The translations under genes and the position numbers were made by a program. Under the pieces are notes generated by a model that had not been told where the DNA came from, made no database searches, and saw only the letters and a program-made list of their open reading frames with translations. This document shows positions 4,192-5,545 of a stretch of 5,545 bases of DNA, piece by piece (the stretch's first letter is position 1; each line of letters opens with the position of its first letter). The DNA comes from an uncultured Selenomonadales bacterium (GTDB lineage Bacteria; Bacillota; Negativicutes; Selenomonadales; Selenomonadaceae): the NCBI GenBank assembly GCA_946403735.1, contig CAMJAZ010000144.1, forward strand, positions 1 to 5,545. Direction: 5' to 3'.

Positions 4192-5545
4192 AGAAATTTT
4201 GATAGAGCTACTTAAAAATGATGCAAATCTTTTAGTGCGTAGTCAAGAATTGATTGACAAACTTGATGAGGAAGTCCCGCCGAAATATAAGCGTCAGTAT
4301 ATGGCGGTACGTCAAGCGTTGGAGTTGAACGTTGGCGAAATTCTTTTACTTAATAAAAATGACTTCAACGCGGCAAAAGCTGAAGTCGAAAAAATTTTAA
4401 AAGATTCTGGCATGCAGGAAGTGCGTGTTAATGACGTGCTTGCAACGTTTGAAAAAGTTTTATCGCGCCTTCCACGTGACAATGACCAAGCGGAAGATGA
4501 CGAAGATTTTGAGCCTACGCAAACTATTTCGACAAATAAAAAAGTTACGCCACCAGTTGAACCTAAACCATCTGTTGAAGAACCTGCGCGTCCAGCGTTT
4601 AATATTGTCGAATCTCCACCGCCTCAACCGTCACCGCCAGTTCAACCAGTTCCGCCGTCTCCTCCACCGTCACCGCCAATTCAACCTCCACCGCCACCAC
4701 CTCAACCGCAAATTCAAACTCCGCCACCACAGCCGCAACCTCAACCACAACCGCAACCTGTGCAGAGTTCGTCAAGTAACAATAAACTTTTAATTGGCGT
4801 TATCGTAGTGCTTATAGCCGTGATTGGCTACATGATGAAAGATGATTTGTCAGATAATCGACCGCCTGAACCAGTTCAACAAGCTACTGAACAGCCGCAA
4901 CCTGTACAAGAAAAACCTGTTGAAACGCCACAGCCGCCGCCAATTCGTGAAGCTTATCTCGACGCTAAAACTGATATGAGTTTAAACGGCGTTGATGTTG
5001 GCTTGCCGCGTGACGAATTGATTTCAAAATGGGGCAACCCTAAAGAAATTGAAGAAAATGGGCGTCGATACATTTACCCAGCAATTAGAGTTGGAATTGT
5101 CGATAACAAAGTTCATTCACTTATGACTTACGATTCAAGTTATAAAACTAAACGCGGCTTGCATGTCGGCTCGACTTACGCGGAAGTTGTAAGCGCTTAC
5201 GGCTCAAGTCATCATGAAATGGAGAAAGACGGCTTGATTTTGCACGAATACGATTTCAACACGCTTGACGGTCAAGCTGGGCTTTTGCGTTTCGCCATAA
5301 ATAAATCTGATGGGCGCGTCACGTACATAAGTATTCGTATTCCCGAGCCTGAACCTCCTAAACCTGAACCGCCGAAAAGTAATATTGATGAAAATGCTAA
5401 AGCGGCGGCGCGTGCATTTGTCAGTTATCATGAAGCTATTACCAATGAAAATTTCCAGCGTGCATACAATTTAATGACGGAGCAACGCAAACAAATTATG
5501 GGCAACGGTATGGCAGATTTCCGCAAAGGCTACGAAACTACTATT
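4187..5545 (+). CDS. paralogue D (3' end missing): shared N-domain, Pro-rich linker, one TM helix, SmpA/BamE-like repeats, NTF2-like start
   Basis: The frame is open for 453 codons from the ATG to the window edge without a stop, so the protein is incomplete. Residues 1-95 are the operon's common N-terminal domain, the most diverged copy (R-S-Q-E-L-I-D-K-L). E-P-T-Q-T stands at 109-113. A Pro/Gln-rich linker (about 124-193) includes six prolines in a row at 167-172. A single membrane helix is seen at 201-217, with Lys200 before and Lys-Asp-Asp after it. A second Pro/Gln linker (222-254) leads to two related modules, about 268-315 and 324-384. Each starts with a V-G-L or V-G-S turn, then a helix, a W/Y-G, and ends in a strand such as V-H-S-L or V-T-Y-I-S-I. 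These resemble SmpA/BamE-like repeats. After a P-E-P-P-K linker, 405-453 looks like the start of an NTF2-like domain (A-F-V-S-Y-H-E-A-I-T near 410-419, then A-Y-N-L-M). Likely topology is N-terminus in the cytoplasm and modules outside; it could be a sensor or an envelope-binding protein. Domain names are from pattern recognition. Confidence 0.85.
   Translation, partial: MEEILIELLKNDANLLVRSQELIDKLDEEVPPKYKRQYMAVRQALELNVGEILLLNKNDFNAAKAEVEKILKDSGMQEVRVNDVLATFEKVLSRLPRDNDQAEDDEDFEPTQTISTNKKVTPPVEPKPSVEEPARPAFNIVESPPPQPSPPVQPVPPSPPPSPPIQPPPPPPQPQIQTPPPQPQPQPQPQPVQSSSSNNKLLIGVIVVLIAVIGYMMKDDLSDNRPPEPVQQATEQPQPVQEKPVETPQPPPIREAYLDAKTDMSLNGVDVGLPRDELISKWGNPKEIEENGRRYIYPAIRVGIVDNKVHSLMTYDSSYKTKRGLHVGSTYAEVVSAYGSSHHEMEKDGLILHEYDFNTLDGQAGLLRFAINKSDGRVTYISIRIPEPEPPKPEPPKSNIDENAKAAARAFVSYHEAITNENFQRAYNLMTEQRKQIMGNGMADFRKGYETTI
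4616..4759 (+). repeat. low-complexity proline/glutamine codon tract in paralogue D
   Basis: This is almost entirely CCA, CCG, CCT and CAA codons, coding residues 144-191. The proline codons are mixed rather than one unit repeated, so the composition seems kept by selection on the protein more than made by recent slippage. The run of six prolines (4685-4702) is of the kind that stalls ribosomes without elongation factor P. Confidence 0.85.

Noticed and set aside
4616..4759. Possible CRISPR-like or tandem repeat array
   Set aside because: No constant repeat and spacer pattern; it is an in-frame mixture of proline and glutamine codons in a protein linker.
4425..4793. 122-residue + strand frame rich in Arg, His and Leu
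   Set aside because: It is the out-of-frame reading of the proline/glutamine tract of paralogue D and shows low-complexity composition with no independent ribosome binding site.

Overview
The window suggests a low-GC, AT-rich Firmicutes-type bacterium. I lean towards the Negativicutes (Selenomonas/Veillonella side), for three reasons: the flavour of the RsmE protein (for example an F-C-Y-E strand before the SPOUT core), the tandem SmpA/BamE-like modules joined by proline linkers in the last gene, and Shine-Dalgarno sites built on GGTGA or GAGG. This is inference from memory of such proteins, not a search. All recognised genes lie on the + strand.

Layout: 1-242 is an AT-rich, apparently divergent intergenic region. 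It holds a plausible leftward promoter and ribosome binding site for a gene that would start just outside the window, a three-copy TATGAA repeat with exact 11-base spacing, and a weak promoter for the gene to the right. 243-1118 is rsmE, the 16S rRNA m3U1498 methyltransferase, with an insertion in the middle. A strong hairpin followed by a T run (1164-1210) probably ends its transcript. From 1249 to the right edge runs one tightly packed operon of four paralogous genes, called A (1249-2313), B (2341-3237), C (3248-4174) and D (4187 to beyond the window), with gaps of 27, 10 and 12 bases.

All four operon proteins begin with the same roughly 93-residue, probably helical, cytoplasmic domain that I cannot assign to a named family. 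What follows differs. A and C carry a coiled coil and a shared, soluble C-terminal domain. B carries a Ser/Thr/Asn linker and about four hydrophobic segments. D carries a proline/glutamine-rich linker, one membrane helix, two SmpA/BamE-like modules and the beginning of an NTF2-like domain, the latter parts probably outside the membrane. A and C resemble each other most, and so do B and D, so the order is soluble, membrane, soluble, membrane. A short motif, Glu-Pro-Thr-Gln-Thr, recurs in the linkers of A, B and D.

The simplest working idea is a set of proteins with a common docking or oligomerisation domain: B and D fix it to the membrane (D with an external sensory or binding part), and A and C provide coiled-coil soluble partners. 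No enzyme motif is visible in any of the four, so the biological role remains open. This four-gene cassette is the part of the window most likely to be undescribed.
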